From: a virus
Length of the DNA: 64,000 nt
Reading direction: 5' to 3' (one strand)
Virus record (IMG/VR): IMGVR_UViG_3300014819_000001
Span: 1-64,000 of that record
In this document: in pieces, positions 63,922-64,000 of the stretch
How the letters are laid out: the number at the start of each line of letters is the position of its first letter
Numbering within the stretch: the stretch's first letter is position 1
Program-made: the position numbers and the translations under genes
Notes under the pieces: model-generated
What the model was told of the DNA's origin: nothing
Database searches by the model: none
Seen by the model: the letters and a program-made list of their open reading frames with translations, nothing else

Positions 63922-64000
63922 TTATAAAACTATAGCTTCAACTAATTGTATTCCTGTATGATTAGATGATTCTAGAGCTATAGCAAATACATTAAAGCTA
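63922..64000 (-). CDS. C-terminal end of a gene cut by the right edge
   Basis: The last 25 codons read SFNVFAIALESSNHTGIQLV, then EAIVL and stop (TAA 63924-63922). Upstream of the nucleotidyltransferase fusion in the same direction, so part of the sugar operon. Too short to name. Confidence 0.4.
   Translation of the reverse strand, partial: SFNVFAIALESSNHTGIQLVEAIVL

Overview
The window looks like part of the genome of a T4-related (contractile-tail, myovirus-type) bacteriophage from an aquatic environment. The T4-type replication and recombination genes lie on the minus strand at 47.8-57.1 kb: a gp41-like DnaB-family helicase, a gp61-like primase, a probable gp62-like clamp-loader subunit and a UvsW-like helicase. 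T4-type late-promoter octamers (NATAAATA) precede many genes. Short overlapping genes (ATGA, TAATG junctions), tRNAs and HNH/GIY-YIG nucleases complete the picture. The host cannot be read directly. A 5-aminolevulinate synthase (Shemin pathway) and an alphaproteobacterial-style class III cyclase suggest an alphaproteobacterium, which is inference.

Layout. 1-10.7 kb (mostly minus): a sigma-region-4 protein cut by the left edge, an ADP-ribosyltransferase-like protein, a metalloprotease, structural proteins, hemA on the plus strand, Dps, a secreted nuclease, a DUF454 protein, a radical SAM enzyme, an HNH nuclease, an AlgH-like protein, a tail-lysozyme endolysin and an HldD-like epimerase. 10.7-24.6 kb (plus): a dense run of small genes, including a diverged family ending in WFxLRW, a methyltransferase, an SGNH-like gene pair between 70-bp direct repeats, a duplicated glycosyltransferase and a cupin. 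24.6-30.3 kb: four tandem glycosyltransferase-like paralogues, an M15-like peptidase, a GT2 enzyme and a cassette of tiny membrane proteins. 30.3-42.1 kb: an iteron-like and palindromic segment, then about 40 small genes driven by near-identical consensus vegetative promoters (TTGACA, 17 bp, TAtAcT), an AAA ATPase, and a tRNA cluster broken by an HNH gene. 42.2-47.8 kb: a glutamine-amidotransferase-like protein, coproporphyrinogen oxidase (hemF), a class III nucleotidyl cyclase and two holin-like proteins. 47.8-58.3 kb: replication genes plus a carbamoyltransferase and a miniature DnaE-like protein. 58.3-64 kb: surface-sugar genes (KdsA, a heptose-type nucleotidyltransferase/cupin fusion, several glycosyltransferases).

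How the parts may work together. Six otherwise unrelated proteins start with M[KR]xxE[FIL] and carry an early (L/I)xE site, resembling T4 capsid-targeting sequences cut by the gp21 prohead protease. They may be packaged in the capsid and delivered with DNA. The heme/iron genes (hemA, hemF, dps) and the cyclase are host-reprogramming candidates: tetrapyrrole supply, iron storage or oxidative protection, and cyclic-nucleotide signalling. The many glycosyltransferases, KdsA and heptose-type enzymes could alter the host surface or decorate virions or DNA. Early-type genes appear to use host vegetative sigma promoters, and late genes use TAAATA-type promoters often only 4-8 nt from the start codon, so predicted mRNAs are leaderless or nearly so.

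Limits: all calls come from reading the sequence. No homology search, structure prediction or composition statistics were run.
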